The translations under genes were made by a program, and so were the position numbers. Shown piece by piece: positions 41,763 to 50,645 of a stretch of DNA of 64,000 nucleotides (position 1 is its first letter; every line of letters begins with the position of its first letter). The DNA comes from Clostridia bacterium (GTDB lineage Bacteria > Bacillota > Clostridia > Christensenellales > UBA1242): the NCBI GenBank assembly GCA_900767715.1, contig CAAGAD010000005.1, positions 124,001-188,000 on the forward strand, given 5' to 3'. Below the pieces are notes generated by a model. The model searched no databases and was not told where the DNA came from. It saw only the letters and a list, made by a program, of their open reading frames with translations.

Positions 41763-43031
41763 TTAATCTACCATTTCGAATTGTTGGTCACCGAACAATA
41801 CCGTGTCGCCCTCAACAGCGCCTTTTTCCTTTAACATATCAAAGATACCTTTTTCTTTGATTTTTGACATAAAGTAGCCAAGCGATGCCGTGTCAGTGAA
41901 CACGATTCCGCGTTGCAATTCGTCAATGTATCCACCGCTCACGCGATAGGTATGCGGTGCGACCATTTCAATGTCGATGCTGGTCACATCTCTTACATCG
42001 ATTCGCTCAATCTCTGGCTTGATTGGCTCTGGCACTAGCAAATTTTTTAACTCGTTCCAAGTGGTTTTCAAGAGTTCGTCCACGCCTTGATTAATTATTG
42101 CACAGATTGGAACAATAGGGAACTTTGTCTTTGTTTTGGTCTTGAAAGATTTTACGCGCTCGTCCAAATCGTCAACCATATCAATTTTTGTAAGAGCGAT
42201 AATCTGTGGCAGTGTTGCTAGGCGCGCATTAAACTTTTTCAGTTCATCGTTAACGACTTTATAGTCAGCCACTGGGTCATTGCCGTTCACTCCGCTGATA
42301 TCCACAACGTGAATGAGTAGGCGAGTGCGCTCAATGTGTGACAAGAAGTCGTGACCAAGTCCAACGCCTTCGCTCGCGCCTTCAATAAGCCCCGGAATGT
42401 CCGCCACAACAAAACTATTGTCGTAATATTTCGCAATGCCGATATTTGGTGTGAGTGTGGTAAACTCGTAATTCGCTATTTTAGGTTTTGCACTAGTGAT
42501 GATTGATAGTATTGTGCTTTTGCCAACGTTTGGTTTACCGATGAGTGCGACATCTGCAATCATTTTGAGTTCAAGTTGCACTTGATAAGGCTTGCATACT
42601 TCGCCTAGTTGTGAGAATTGTGGTGCTTGACGTGTAGGCGTTTTGAAAAACGCGTTACCGCGTCCACCGCGACCGCCTTGCAAGATTACCGCGCGTTCGC
42701 CGTCGGCATACATATCTGCCACAACCTTACCGGTATCGACATCGCGAATAACTGTGCCACAAGGTACTTCAATGACGATGTCTTGACCGTCCTTGCCGTT
42801 GCGAAGTCCGCCATCACCATTCTCACCATTTTCTGCCACAAATTTACGCTTGTATTGAAAATCTATGAGAGTGTTCTTGTTTCGACTAGCCAGGAAAATA
42901 ACACTGCCACCTTTACCGCCATCGCCACCCGATGGACCGCCATTTGCGACATATTTTTCTCTGCGCCAACGTACGACGCCGTCACCGCCGTTACCCGCTT
43001 TAATTGTAATTTTAACTTTATCTATGCTCAT
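41763..43031 (-). CDS. obg: Obg family GTPase
   Basis: A 422-residue GTPase involved in late 50S assembly and stress signalling. The glycine-rich Obg fold (GDGVVRWRREKYVANGG, then GGDGGKGG) spans residues 1-157. The G domain follows with GKPNVGKS, DIPGLIEGA and the TKID motif. A C-terminal OCT domain (about 345-422) ends the protein. AAGGA lies 5 nt before the ATG. Its first 14 nt overlap the end of nth, and yhbY follows. Confidence 0.98.
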   Translation of the reverse strand: MSIDKVKITIKAGNGGDGVVRWRREKYVANGGPSGGDGGKGGSVIFLASRNKNTLIDFQYKRKFVAENGENGDGGLRNGKDGQDIVIEVPCGTVIRDVDTGKVVADMYADGERAVILQGGRGGRGNAFFKTPTRQAPQFSQLGEVCKPYQVQLELKMIADVALIGKPNVGKSTILSIITSAKPKIANYEFTTLTPNIGIAKYYDNSFVVADIPGLIEGASEGVGLGHDFLSHIERTRLLIHVVDISGVNGNDPVADYKVVNDELKKFNARLATLPQIIALTKIDMVDDLDERVKSFKTKTKTKFPIVPICAIINQGVDELLKTTWNELKNLLVPEPIKPEIERIDVRDVTSIDIEMVAPHTYRVSGGYIDELQRGIVFTDTASLGYFMSKIKEKGIFDMLKEKGAVEGDTVLFGDQQFEMVD

Positions 43032-43656
43032 ACTTATCCTTATAATATTTACAATAATTTTGCATCTTACACTCTTCGCATTTTGGTTTCTTGCTAATGC
43101 AATGATATCTGCCGAAGAGAATCAAACGCAAGTGAAGTTTGTCCAAACAATCTTTGTCAAATACTTCATAAATTTTTCGCTCCACTTCCAAAGGTGAATC
43201 TTTTTCATCGCTAATGCCCAATCGGTCGCATACGCGATGAACATGAGTGTCAACCGCCACAACAGGTAGCCCGAAGCACTCGTTTAAAACTACGTTTGCA
43301 GTCTTTCGTCCAACCCCGCGCAAAGTTTGTAAAACGTCGCGGTCAGTAGGCATTTCGCCATTGTACTTTTCCACGATTTCGCGCGAGCATTCCTTAATGG
43401 CTTTTGCTTTGGAATTGTAGAACCCACACGAGTGAATAATATCTTTCAAAACTTGCTCATCAAGGGCAGTCATTTTGTCCGGAGTGGGTGCTATGGCAAA
43501 AAGTTTTGGCGTCACCATATTGACGCGCTTGTCCGTGCATTGCGCAGACAAAATTGTGGCAATTAAAAGTTGGTAGGGTGTTTCATAATTTAGTTCACAT
43601 CTAGCCACGGGAAACATCTCTTCCAAATACGTTAACAATTCTTTTTGTTTTTCCAT
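43018..43656 (-). CDS. nth: endonuclease III
   Basis: A 212-residue DNA glycosylase/AP lyase for oxidised pyrimidines. It has the helix-hairpin-helix LRGVGRKTANVVL with the catalytic lysine, the aspartate in VDTHVHRV, and a C-terminal 4Fe-4S loop of spacing C-x6-C-x2-C-x5-C. The ATG at 43656 is chosen over one at 43674 because the latter would overlap a consensus promoter; with the -10 ending 6 nt away, the transcript should be leaderless. It leads the nth-obg-yhbY operon. Confidence 0.96.
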   Translation of the reverse strand: MEKQKELLTYLEEMFPVARCELNYETPYQLLIATILSAQCTDKRVNMVTPKLFAIAPTPDKMTALDEQVLKDIIHSCGFYNSKAKAIKECSREIVEKYNGEMPTDRDVLQTLRGVGRKTANVVLNECFGLPVVAVDTHVHRVCDRLGISDEKDSPLEVERKIYEVFDKDCLDKLHLRLILFGRYHCISKKPKCEECKMQNYCKYYKDKYEHR

Positions 43657-43662
43657 AAGTTT

Positions 43663-43671
43663 ATTATAACA
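43663..43671 (-). promoter_or_regulatory. promoter of nth-obg-yhbY, leaderless type
   Basis: On the minus strand, TGT plus consensus TATAAT (43663-43668), then exactly 6 nt to the ATG at 43656. Confidence 0.75.
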
Positions 43672-43674
43672 CAC

Positions 43675-43990
43675 AAGAGAATCATTTTCAATGATTTGTA
43701 AAAATTTGTTTACAATTAATTTTATTTAAATACTATCTATACATTAAAAAAATGTATTTAAAAATTATTTAGTATTATAAAAAAATAAATAAATTTAATT
43801 AGGAATAAATAATTATTTAATTTATAAATTTTTTACAATTAAATAAAATTAATATTAATTTAATTAAAAATATATAAAATTATTGGTAAAATATATTGTT
43901 TTTTAAATTAATTTAAATATTTTAACCAAATAATCATTAATTTTCAAATTAATAAATAAACGAATATTTAAACAATTAATTTATTAATTA
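43675..43990. other. AT-rich spacer
   Basis: About 315 nt of almost pure A/T sequence upstream of nth and downstream of the DUF3343 gene. I see runs of AATTAATAAATA-like sequence but no ORF, hairpin terminator with G/C pairs, or RNA gene. Confidence 0.6.
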
Positions 43991-44254
43991 TTAAAATATT
44001 CTACGAATAACATCTCGCTGACCATAGTTGGAATCAATCACATACATACCGTTAAAGCCGGACATATTTCTTCTGGACAAAATTGATTGCGCAGTGTAAA
44101 CGTCATTCGGGTTTATCATCACAGCCAGACTGCAACTAGACACAATGCTTTTTGGTGCGTTTACCATTGATGAATACACACCATAACTTTGCAAAATACT
44201 TCTAAAATTCATTAGTTCATTTCTCGACCTAAAAAGCATATAGGCGTTTCTCAT
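43991..44254 (-). CDS. DUF3343 family protein (putative Se/S carrier-like)
   Basis: An 87-residue protein. The N-terminus (YMLFRSRNELMNFRSILQSYGV) followed by a SSCSLAV segment with a single conserved-type cysteine matches DUF3343, small proteins described as putative sulfur/selenium carriers and often encoded beside cysteine-desulfurase-like genes. Here a cysteine desulfurase is divergent, 68 nt away. GAGAGG precedes the ATG by 6 nt. Function as an acceptor of persulfide is an inference from context. Confidence 0.75.
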   Translation of the reverse strand: MRNAYMLFRSRNELMNFRSILQSYGVYSSMVNAPKSIVSSCSLAVMINPNDVYTAQSILSRRNMSGFNGMYVIDSNYGQRDVIRRIF

Positions 44255-44322
44255 AATATACCTCTCACAAAAAGCGTTTGTTCATAATACATAATATATA
44301 GAAAGGTATAAAATGGTGAATA

Positions 44323-45459
44323 ATGATTTATTTAGATAATTCAGCGACGACATATTTCAAACCGCAAATCGTGAAAGCGAGCGTGATTGATGCGATAAAT
44401 AATTACACGGGCAACGCGGGTAGAAGCGGTCACAAAATCGCGCTTGCATCTGGCGAAAAAGTTATGCAAACAAGACAGACCGTCGCAGACTTTTTTGACG
44501 CGAGTTTTGATAGAGTAGTGTTCACGCATAATTGCACCACCGCACTCAATATGGCGATACTCGGTAGCGTGGAAAAAGGTATGCATGTAATCACTACCAC
44601 GATGGAGCATAACTCGGTTTTGCGTCCACTTAATCGACTGCAAGAAAACGGCGACATAGAACTCACAATCGTGAGTATGAATGCTGATGGTTGTGTGTCG
44701 GTTGATGACATCAAATCTGTTGTCAAGCCGAACACAAAACTCGTGGTCATCACGCAGACATCGAACGTCACCGGAGCGTCGAACGATGTAAAAGCCATTG
44801 GTGAGTTTTGCCACCAAAACGGTATCAAGATTATAGTCGATTGTGCGCAATCGGCGGGGCATAAAAAAATATCTATGCGCACCGATAACATTGACATAAT
44901 TTGTTTTGCGGGGCACAAAGGTTTGTACGCGCTCACCGGCATTGGCGGAATGGTGCTTGCCGACGACGTCCACTTGCGCCCAGTCATCTTGGGTGGCACG
45001 GGTGTAGATAGCATTTCGCTAAAACAAGAAGAATTATTTCCGGACAATTTTGAGAGCGGAACATTACCAGTTATGCAAATTATTTCGCTCGGTGCGGGCG
45101 TGGAATATGTGAACAAAAATTTTGAATATATAAATAATCGCATACAAAATTTAACTAAATATGCATTAAATAGGTTAAAATATTTAAATAATATAAAAAT
45201 TTATTCAAATATTGATAATTGTGCGGGAGTTATCTCGTTTAATCTAAATAATTGTGATTGTAATGATGTCGCGAATTTTTTAGACAAAAAATATAATATC
45301 GCAGTTAGAAGTGGTTTGCATTGCGCACCATTAATTCACAAACAACTTGGCACTGCTGAGCAAGGTGGCGCGATAAGAATTTCGCTCACTCACCATAATA
45401 ACGCCAACGAAATCGACCGATTGATAGACGCCCTAATTGACTATCAAAACAGCAACTAA
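44323..45459 (+). CDS. cysteine desulfurase (SufS/CsdA-type, class V aminotransferase)
   Basis: A 378-residue PLP enzyme. It begins with LDNSATTYFKP, has the EHNSVLRPL segment, the GHKGLYALTGIGG segment with the PLP lysine, and the active-site cysteine in RSGLHCAPLIHKQLGT. It would release sulfur from cysteine as an enzyme-bound persulfide. GAAAGG lies upstream, although a TATAAAAT stretch close to the ATG also permits a very short leader. It lies divergent from a DUF3343 gene, the usual partner, and its stop overlaps the next, convergent gene by four bases. Confidence 0.92.
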   Translation: MIYLDNSATTYFKPQIVKASVIDAINNYTGNAGRSGHKIALASGEKVMQTRQTVADFFDASFDRVVFTHNCTTALNMAILGSVEKGMHVITTTMEHNSVLRPLNRLQENGDIELTIVSMNADGCVSVDDIKSVVKPNTKLVVITQTSNVTGASNDVKAIGEFCHQNGIKIIVDCAQSAGHKKISMRTDNIDIICFAGHKGLYALTGIGGMVLADDVHLRPVILGGTGVDSISLKQEELFPDNFESGTLPVMQIISLGAGVEYVNKNFEYINNRIQNLTKYALNRLKYLNNIKIYSNIDNCAGVISFNLNNCDCNDVANFLDKKYNIAVRSGLHCAPLIHKQLGTAEQGGAIRISLTHHNNANEIDRLIDALIDYQNSN

Positions 45460-46259
45460 TCAAGCCAGTTTTTACTAATAGATTTTCTCCATAGCGGGCG
45501 AATCAAACACAAGAAACTCAAACCCAAAAGCAGACTTCCCCAAACGATATAATAATTTCTAAATGGCACAACCATACTCACGAACAATATGAGTAGTCCA
45601 GCCCAAAAATATCTAAACCAATTTTTCTTTTGCAAGCACAATTCTAATACGTCGATAAACTTGACTTTTGGTTTAAATTTGTATGCAATTTTGCTTTGCG
45701 GGTAGGAGTTTGTTTTAGCATACAGAAGGTGATACATTTGTTCCCTATCCAAAAGTACGATGTCAAAATTTAGATTGCTCGCAAGCGCACGCACATCGCT
45801 TTTCCATTCGGTCGCTACGAGTATGATTTTATCACAATCTTTTTGGTAGTTAGATAATATTTCAAACACCTTTTCTTGACTCGCGCTCTCGCAATAAATC
45901 ATTTTCATTTTTTTATGGTTAAGTTTGAACGACAAATAGTTTTTATATGCTCGCTTGTTCACTGCGTCAGGAAATAGTGTGGCAAAAAATTTCGCTCGAA
46001 GCCCAACTTCCATACTGGCAAGTTTGAATGCGCACTCATCAATCTTGGATTGCTCCTGCGCATTATTTTTTTTGAGAGAGTTACGGTGATTAGTGACTGC
46101 GGAAATGGTAGTGTTGATTGCCACCGAAATAGCGAACGCAATCAAAGCACACACAACGCCGTTGTAGATGTAGAATCTAAGCCAAGCGAACGCGACGAAA
46201 AAGATGATAAGGTATCTAAATGCTATGTCCAAGACAAAAGCCAAACGAGATTTATTCAT
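45456..46259 (-). CDS. membrane protein with central soluble domain, unknown
   Basis: About 267 residues with two N-terminal membrane segments (about residues 8-55), a charged soluble middle (60-205) and two C-terminal membrane segments (about 215-255). The middle part contains CDKIILVATEWKSDVRALA, which looks like a strand-helix unit, but no catalytic motif is certain. I do not recognise the family. The start is uncertain: the ATG at 46259 is chosen, with GTG 46265 and TTG 46277 possible; none has a ribosome site. Converges with the desulfurase gene. Confidence 0.6.
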   Translation of the reverse strand: MNKSRLAFVLDIAFRYLIIFFVAFAWLRFYIYNGVVCALIAFAISVAINTTISAVTNHRNSLKKNNAQEQSKIDECAFKLASMEVGLRAKFFATLFPDAVNKRAYKNYLSFKLNHKKMKMIYCESASQEKVFEILSNYQKDCDKIILVATEWKSDVRALASNLNFDIVLLDREQMYHLLYAKTNSYPQSKIAYKFKPKVKFIDVLELCLQKKNWFRYFWAGLLILFVSMVVPFRNYYIVWGSLLLGLSFLCLIRPLWRKSISKNWLD

Positions 46260-46324
46260 AAACACAATTTTTGCCAATTAATAAAAAGACAAACAAATAA
46301 TCGCTTTTTTGCGTGTTTTATGGT

Positions 46325-46353
46325 TTGACAATACGGCTATAATGTTTTAGAAT
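46325..46353 (+). promoter_or_regulatory. promoter of pdp, leaderless type
   Basis: Consensus TTGACA (46325-46330), a 17-bp spacer and TAGAAT (46348-46353), then exactly 6 nt to the ATG at 46360. No Shine-Dalgarno sequence. Confidence 0.78.
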
Positions 46354-46359
46354 AATAAT

Positions 46360-47655
46360 ATGAACATTTTATCAATCATCAACAAAAAGCGATATGGCAA
46401 GGTTTTGACCACCGAAGAAATAGAATTTGTAATCAAGGGCTACACCAAAGGAAAAATCCCTAACTATCAAATGAGTTCACTCCTAATGGCGATTTGCACC
46501 AAAGGAATGAATTATGAAGAGACTCTCGCGATGACTTTGGCAATGAAGAATAGTGGCAAGGTTTATATTTTTGACAAATCACGTAATTTCATTCTCGACA
46601 AACACAGCACGGGCGGAGTGGGTGACTCGACAACCTTTATTGTGATGAGCACGCTCGCCAGCCTTGGCTACAAAATGGTGAAGATGAGCGGACGCGGGCT
46701 TGGACACACGGGTGGCACGCTAGACAAACTTGAAGTCTTCCCAAAGGTTAAGCACAATTACTCAATCGACCAAGTAGAAGATTTCTTGGACAAAAATAAT
46801 GCCGTCATCATTGGTGCACAGGCGGTTGCCCCAGCGGACAAGAAAATTTATCTTTTGCGCGATGTGACATCAACAGTTGAGAGCATACCTTTAATCTGCG
46901 CCAGCATTCTGTCTAAAAAGTTGTCTTGCGGTGCTCACGGCATTGTGTTCGACATCACATGTGGCGATGGCGCATTTATGCACAACCTAAAAGACGCGCA
47001 AACCTTGGCTCACCTTATGCGTAAGATTATGCAACACGAGAAAGTACGCGCGTCATTCGTCATTACAGATATGAATTCACCACTTAGCCGTGGCATTGGC
47101 AGAGAATATGAGATTGCCGATGTCGTTCGCGTGTTGAATGGTGAGAGATGTGCGCTTCGTGAAGTCTCACTAAAACTGATTGTTGAAGCAATGCGTCTGC
47201 AAAAGCCGGAACTCAACGAAAAGTACGCCTACATTCAAGCGAGCCAGGCGATAGATAACGGACAAGCCAAGCAAAAGTTTGTTGACATTCTACGTGCCCA
47301 AGGCGCTGTGGTTGACAACATTGATGACTATCAAACTGTGCCAAAGACTAAATACGCAACGAAAATCTATGCGGACAAGTCGGGCAGAGTAAGGCGCGTG
47401 TCTGCACGAGCGCTAGGTGATGCCGTGCGCATTTTGGGTGGCGGACGCCTTGTCGAAACTGACACAATCACGCCTTACGTGGGTATGGAAATCAATTACC
47501 GTGTTGGCGACAAAGTGAAGAAGGGCGATTGCCTAGCCGTTGTGCATTATGAAGATAAAAAGAAATTTAAACAAGTCGAGGCTCAAATCAAAAACGCATT
47601 CCAGATTGGCTGTTTCGCGTTCAAGCCTAAACTTATAATTCAGGAAATAAAATGA
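46360..47655 (+). CDS. pdp: pyrimidine-nucleoside phosphorylase
   Basis: A 431-residue enzyme that splits thymidine, uridine or deoxyuridine with phosphate in nucleoside salvage. The KHSTGGVGD phosphate site, the SGRGLGHTGGTLDKLE family signature, and the C-terminal alpha/beta domain (VGDKVKKGDCLAVVHYE) are intact, and length is normal. It leads an operon: tsaE overlaps its stop by 4 nt (ATGA) and the tsaB-rimI fusion overlaps tsaE. The cytidine deaminase gene at 52647 belongs to the same salvage pathway. Confidence 0.95.
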   Translation: MNILSIINKKRYGKVLTTEEIEFVIKGYTKGKIPNYQMSSLLMAICTKGMNYEETLAMTLAMKNSGKVYIFDKSRNFILDKHSTGGVGDSTTFIVMSTLASLGYKMVKMSGRGLGHTGGTLDKLEVFPKVKHNYSIDQVEDFLDKNNAVIIGAQAVAPADKKIYLLRDVTSTVESIPLICASILSKKLSCGAHGIVFDITCGDGAFMHNLKDAQTLAHLMRKIMQHEKVRASFVITDMNSPLSRGIGREYEIADVVRVLNGERCALREVSLKLIVEAMRLQKPELNEKYAYIQASQAIDNGQAKQKFVDILRAQGAVVDNIDDYQTVPKTKYATKIYADKSGRVRRVSARALGDAVRILGGGRLVETDTITPYVGMEINYRVGDKVKKGDCLAVVHYEDKKKFKQVEAQIKNAFQIGCFAFKPKLIIQEIK

Positions 47656-48083
47656 TTAAACTAGATAATGAAGAAAAGACCAAACAACTGGCGACAGATT
47701 TTGCCAAGAGGTTGAAGCCGGGTGACCTTGTCGTGCTTAACGGCGACTTGGGTGCGGGCAAAACCACTTTCACGCGTTATACTTTTGAAGCACTGGGCGC
47801 AAAAGGTGTGGTGAATAGTCCAACTTTTGCCATTATGAAGGTTTACGAAAGTCCGGTTGCGGAGTTATATCATTTCGACACCTATCGAATTGACGTGAAC
47901 GAAGCGATTGAGTCGGGTTTCGATGAAATATTATCCAACCGACAAGGCAAAATAATTTTCATCGAGTGGAGCGAAAATATTGCACCACTTTTGCAAAATA
48001 TCACTTACACCATAAATCTAAAATATATAACCGAAAATGAACGAGAAATAGAGATTGTAAACAATGAACAAACTAATAATTAA
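47652..48083 (+). CDS. tsaE: tRNA threonylcarbamoyladenosine biosynthesis ATPase TsaE
   Basis: A 143-residue P-loop ATPase that works with TsaB and TsaD to make t6A37 in ANN-decoding tRNAs. It has LNGDLGAGKTTFTRY (Walker A), the VVNSPTFAIMKVY segment, and the HFDTYRID and IIFIEWSEN segments. It is translationally coupled to pdp in front and to the tsaB-rimI fusion behind (20-nt overlap). Confidence 0.96.
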   Translation: MIKLDNEEKTKQLATDFAKRLKPGDLVVLNGDLGAGKTTFTRYTFEALGAKGVVNSPTFAIMKVYESPVAELYHFDTYRIDVNEAIESGFDEILSNRQGKIIFIEWSENIAPLLQNITYTINLKYITENEREIEIVNNEQTNN

Positions 48084-49110
48084 CACTGTCCTGCCACAAT
48101 TACAAATCGTGCTCACCAAGAACGAGCAGATATACACAACCGTGCTCGACGCGGACAAAAATCACAACGAGAAATTGCTCGGCGAAATTGATATGCTTTT
48201 GCGTAAAGCCGAACTCAAAATGCAAGACATTGATGCTTGCCTTTGTTTCGTTGGACCAGGCAGTTTCACAGGCATTAGAGTAGGTGTCGCCACAGCAAAG
48301 GGCTTTAAAGACGCACTGGGCATAAAAGCATACGGCATAAACACGCTGGAATATCTGTCACGCCTAGCAATGCGCGAAAACGCTGACGCACAAGTGTTTG
48401 CGTTGTATGGAAGCCTAAATAGTTATTTCGTGGCGCACATCAAGGAAGGCAAACTCGTTTATGAATCAACCAACCAAACACTCGACCAACTTATGAATAT
48501 CGCGAACGGCAGGGAAATCTATGTTTTCAGTGGTAGTAGTCATTGTGAATTCGCCCAAGGCGTAGAATTGAACGCCGAAGTGTTGGTGTCGCTAGCCGAC
48601 GAAGTCATTTCTCGCGGTGATGAGCGTCTAACGCCTGTATATTTCCAACTTTCGCAAGCCGAAGCACAGAAGATTAATCGTGATGTAGATATCTCTGTTG
48701 CCAACGAAACGGACGCAAAAGAAATCACCGCCATTGATAACCTTATCTTTGAAGATAAATGGAGTGCAGACGCATACAGTCGCGAATGCAAAAACAACAA
48801 GATTTTCGTTGCCAAACTTTTAGATAAAATCATTGGCTTCATCGATTTGGAAATCGTTGCCGATGAAATGAATATTGTGAAGGTCGGCGTCTTGCCTGAC
48901 TATCGTCGAAATAGAGTGGCAATTCAACTTATCAATCACGCGCTCGAATATGCAAAGCAGAACAACATTGCTAGCATTGGTTTGGAAGTGTCGTCAAACA
49001 ATATTCCAGCGCAAAACTTGTACAAGAAAATGGGTTTCGAGTCAACGCGCGTTAGAAAGCAATATTACAAAGACCACAGCGACGGCATTGAAATGCGAAA
49101 ACAAGTCTAA
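48064..49110 (+). CDS. TsaB-RimI fusion (t6A synthesis / protein N-acetyltransferase)
   Basis: A 348-residue fusion. Residues 1-200 are TsaB: an N-terminal ASKHA-type strand region and the marker GPGSFTGIRVGVATAKG near residue 62. Residues 208-348 are a GNAT domain of the RimI type: the P-loop-like VLPDYRRNRVAIQLI, LEVSSNNIPAQNLYKKMGFE and the RKQYYKD end. TsaB is the non-catalytic partner of TsaD; RimI acetylates ribosomal protein S18. The first TsaB strand (NTVLPQLQIVL) is less like the usual DTS. The order tsaE-tsaB-rimI is common; here the last two are one protein. The stop overlaps convergent murF by 4 nt. Confidence 0.93.
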   Translation: MNKLIINTVLPQLQIVLTKNEQIYTTVLDADKNHNEKLLGEIDMLLRKAELKMQDIDACLCFVGPGSFTGIRVGVATAKGFKDALGIKAYGINTLEYLSRLAMRENADAQVFALYGSLNSYFVAHIKEGKLVYESTNQTLDQLMNIANGREIYVFSGSSHCEFAQGVELNAEVLVSLADEVISRGDERLTPVYFQLSQAEAQKINRDVDISVANETDAKEITAIDNLIFEDKWSADAYSRECKNNKIFVAKLLDKIIGFIDLEIVADEMNIVKVGVLPDYRRNRVAIQLINHALEYAKQNNIASIGLEVSSNNIPAQNLYKKMGFESTRVRKQYYKDHSDGIEMRKQV

Positions 49111-50645
49111 TTGTAGTCGTCGGGTAGGTCATTTAATAGAAGTAGACAGTCGCCCGAGCGCAATAGTTTTGAAAAGAACTCTTTTGCCATAGCCAAGTTT
49201 TTGGCATACATTATATTTTTAAATCCAACTGAAAGCAGTCCGTCCGTGATTGCTTTTTTGTTGGTATCGTTCACGATGATGAAATAATCCACAAACTTGC
49301 CCGCGCTCGCACCGAAATTGAAGTTGATGTCGTATTGCATTTTACCACCTTCAACCATACCGGGCGAAGCGATGATTTTGCGCGCGTCAATCGATGACAA
49401 AACTTCGAGCGCAACGCGAATGCTGTCCGCGCTAGCGTTGTAACTGTCGTCAATTATGAGAACGCCGTTCGCGTTCTCAATCAACTCTAAACGATGTGGT
49501 TCGGCTTTGACATTGTCGATATATGGTAAGATGTTTTCGATGTCGTCATAAAGACAAGCGCACGCAATGGCAAGGGTCAAATTTAGCACATTATGTTTAC
49601 CAATTAGGCAAGTGTGGATTTCATATTCTTTGCCACCTGTGTGCAAAACAAAACTACTACCAGACAAACCAAATTTTATGCCCGTTGCAAAATAGTCGGC
49701 ATTTTGATTAATTGAAACAGAAATTTTATTCAATTTTCTTTCATCGTACATTTTTTTCACGTATTCGTTATCGATATTGTAGATGACTGTGCCTTTGCAA
49801 TAATCGGCGAGTTCTTTTTTCGTTTTATAAATATTTTCTACCGAACCAAACGTTTCGATGTGTGCAGGACTAACGTTCGTGATGATTGCATTTGTTGGGT
49901 TTGTGAGATGACAAAGTTCTTCAATTTGATGGCGTTTTCTAGCACCCATTTCAGCCACAAAAATTTCGCAATTATTGTCCAAATTATTTATGGCTTTTGT
50001 CAGCCCGAGTGGAGTGTTATAACTTAACGGACTTGACACGGCGTTGTGTCCGCCGAGTAGGGTAGATAGATAGTTTTTTACACTCGTCTTTCCCACACTC
50101 CCCGTTATGCCGATGACTTCAATATTTTGTGAGCGCAATTTTTGTTTTGCACGCGTCATAAATTTTTTGTTAATCAATTTTTCATAAGGAAACCAACTCA
50201 TATTGATGATAAATATCACCACGTCTTTGTATAGCATAGAACCGCATGCGATGAGTGTAAAACATTTGGTAGATGCAAAATGCGACAGCAATAAATTAAT
50301 CGCAAAAATAATAATTAAATTAGAAATAAATAATCTTTTTATATTATGTGTAAATTTTAGACTTATCTTCTTCGATGCAAAATAATTCACAATCTCGAAA
50401 ACTATGTAAAAAATAACTAAAAAACACGAAAAAACGGTGTAAATAATAGCATTTTCTATAAAAATTAAGCAAATGCACGCCAAAACGCTAATTAAACTAT
50501 TAATTATTATTCTTTTTTTATTTTTGAAAAAATGTAAATATTTATTTATCTTATAATTTTTAATTTGGTAAAAATATAAATTATTTAATATGTAAAAAAT
50601 ATTTAACGGCAATAAAAGTGCGAACAAAATAATTTTAGTTATCAT
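49107..50645 (-). CDS. murF: MurF-like Mur ligase with N-terminal membrane domain
   Basis: A 512-residue protein. Residues 1-160 are very hydrophobic, with four to five membrane segments, and replace the usual UMAG-binding N-terminal domain. From about residue 170 a Mur ligase core follows: GITGSVGKTSVKNYL (P-loop), NAITNVSPAHIE-type segment, GKHNVLN near residue 340 and IIDDSYNASADSIRVAL, the C-terminal MurF pattern. It should join a dipeptide (D-Ala-D-Ala) to a UDP-MurNAc peptide or a lipid-linked equivalent. The alpha/beta hydrolase gene upstream overlaps by 11 nt and ddl is divergent, forming a cell-wall cluster. Confidence 0.85.
   Translation of the reverse strand: MITKIILFALLLPLNIFYILNNLYFYQIKNYKINKYLHFFKNKKRIIINSLISVLACICLIFIENAIIYTVFSCFLVIFYIVFEIVNYFASKKISLKFTHNIKRLFISNLIIIFAINLLLSHFASTKCFTLIACGSMLYKDVVIFIINMSWFPYEKLINKKFMTRAKQKLRSQNIEVIGITGSVGKTSVKNYLSTLLGGHNAVSSPLSYNTPLGLTKAINNLDNNCEIFVAEMGARKRHQIEELCHLTNPTNAIITNVSPAHIETFGSVENIYKTKKELADYCKGTVIYNIDNEYVKKMYDERKLNKISVSINQNADYFATGIKFGLSGSSFVLHTGGKEYEIHTCLIGKHNVLNLTLAIACACLYDDIENILPYIDNVKAEPHRLELIENANGVLIIDDSYNASADSIRVALEVLSSIDARKIIASPGMVEGGKMQYDINFNFGASAGKFVDYFIIVNDTNKKAITDGLLSVGFKNIMYAKNLAMAKEFFSKLLRSGDCLLLLNDLPDDYN

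Noticed and set aside
46325..46343. TTGACA and TATAAT near each other upstream of pdp as one promoter
   Set aside because: They are only 7 bp apart. The same TTGACA has the correct 17-bp distance to TAGAAT at 46348-46353.
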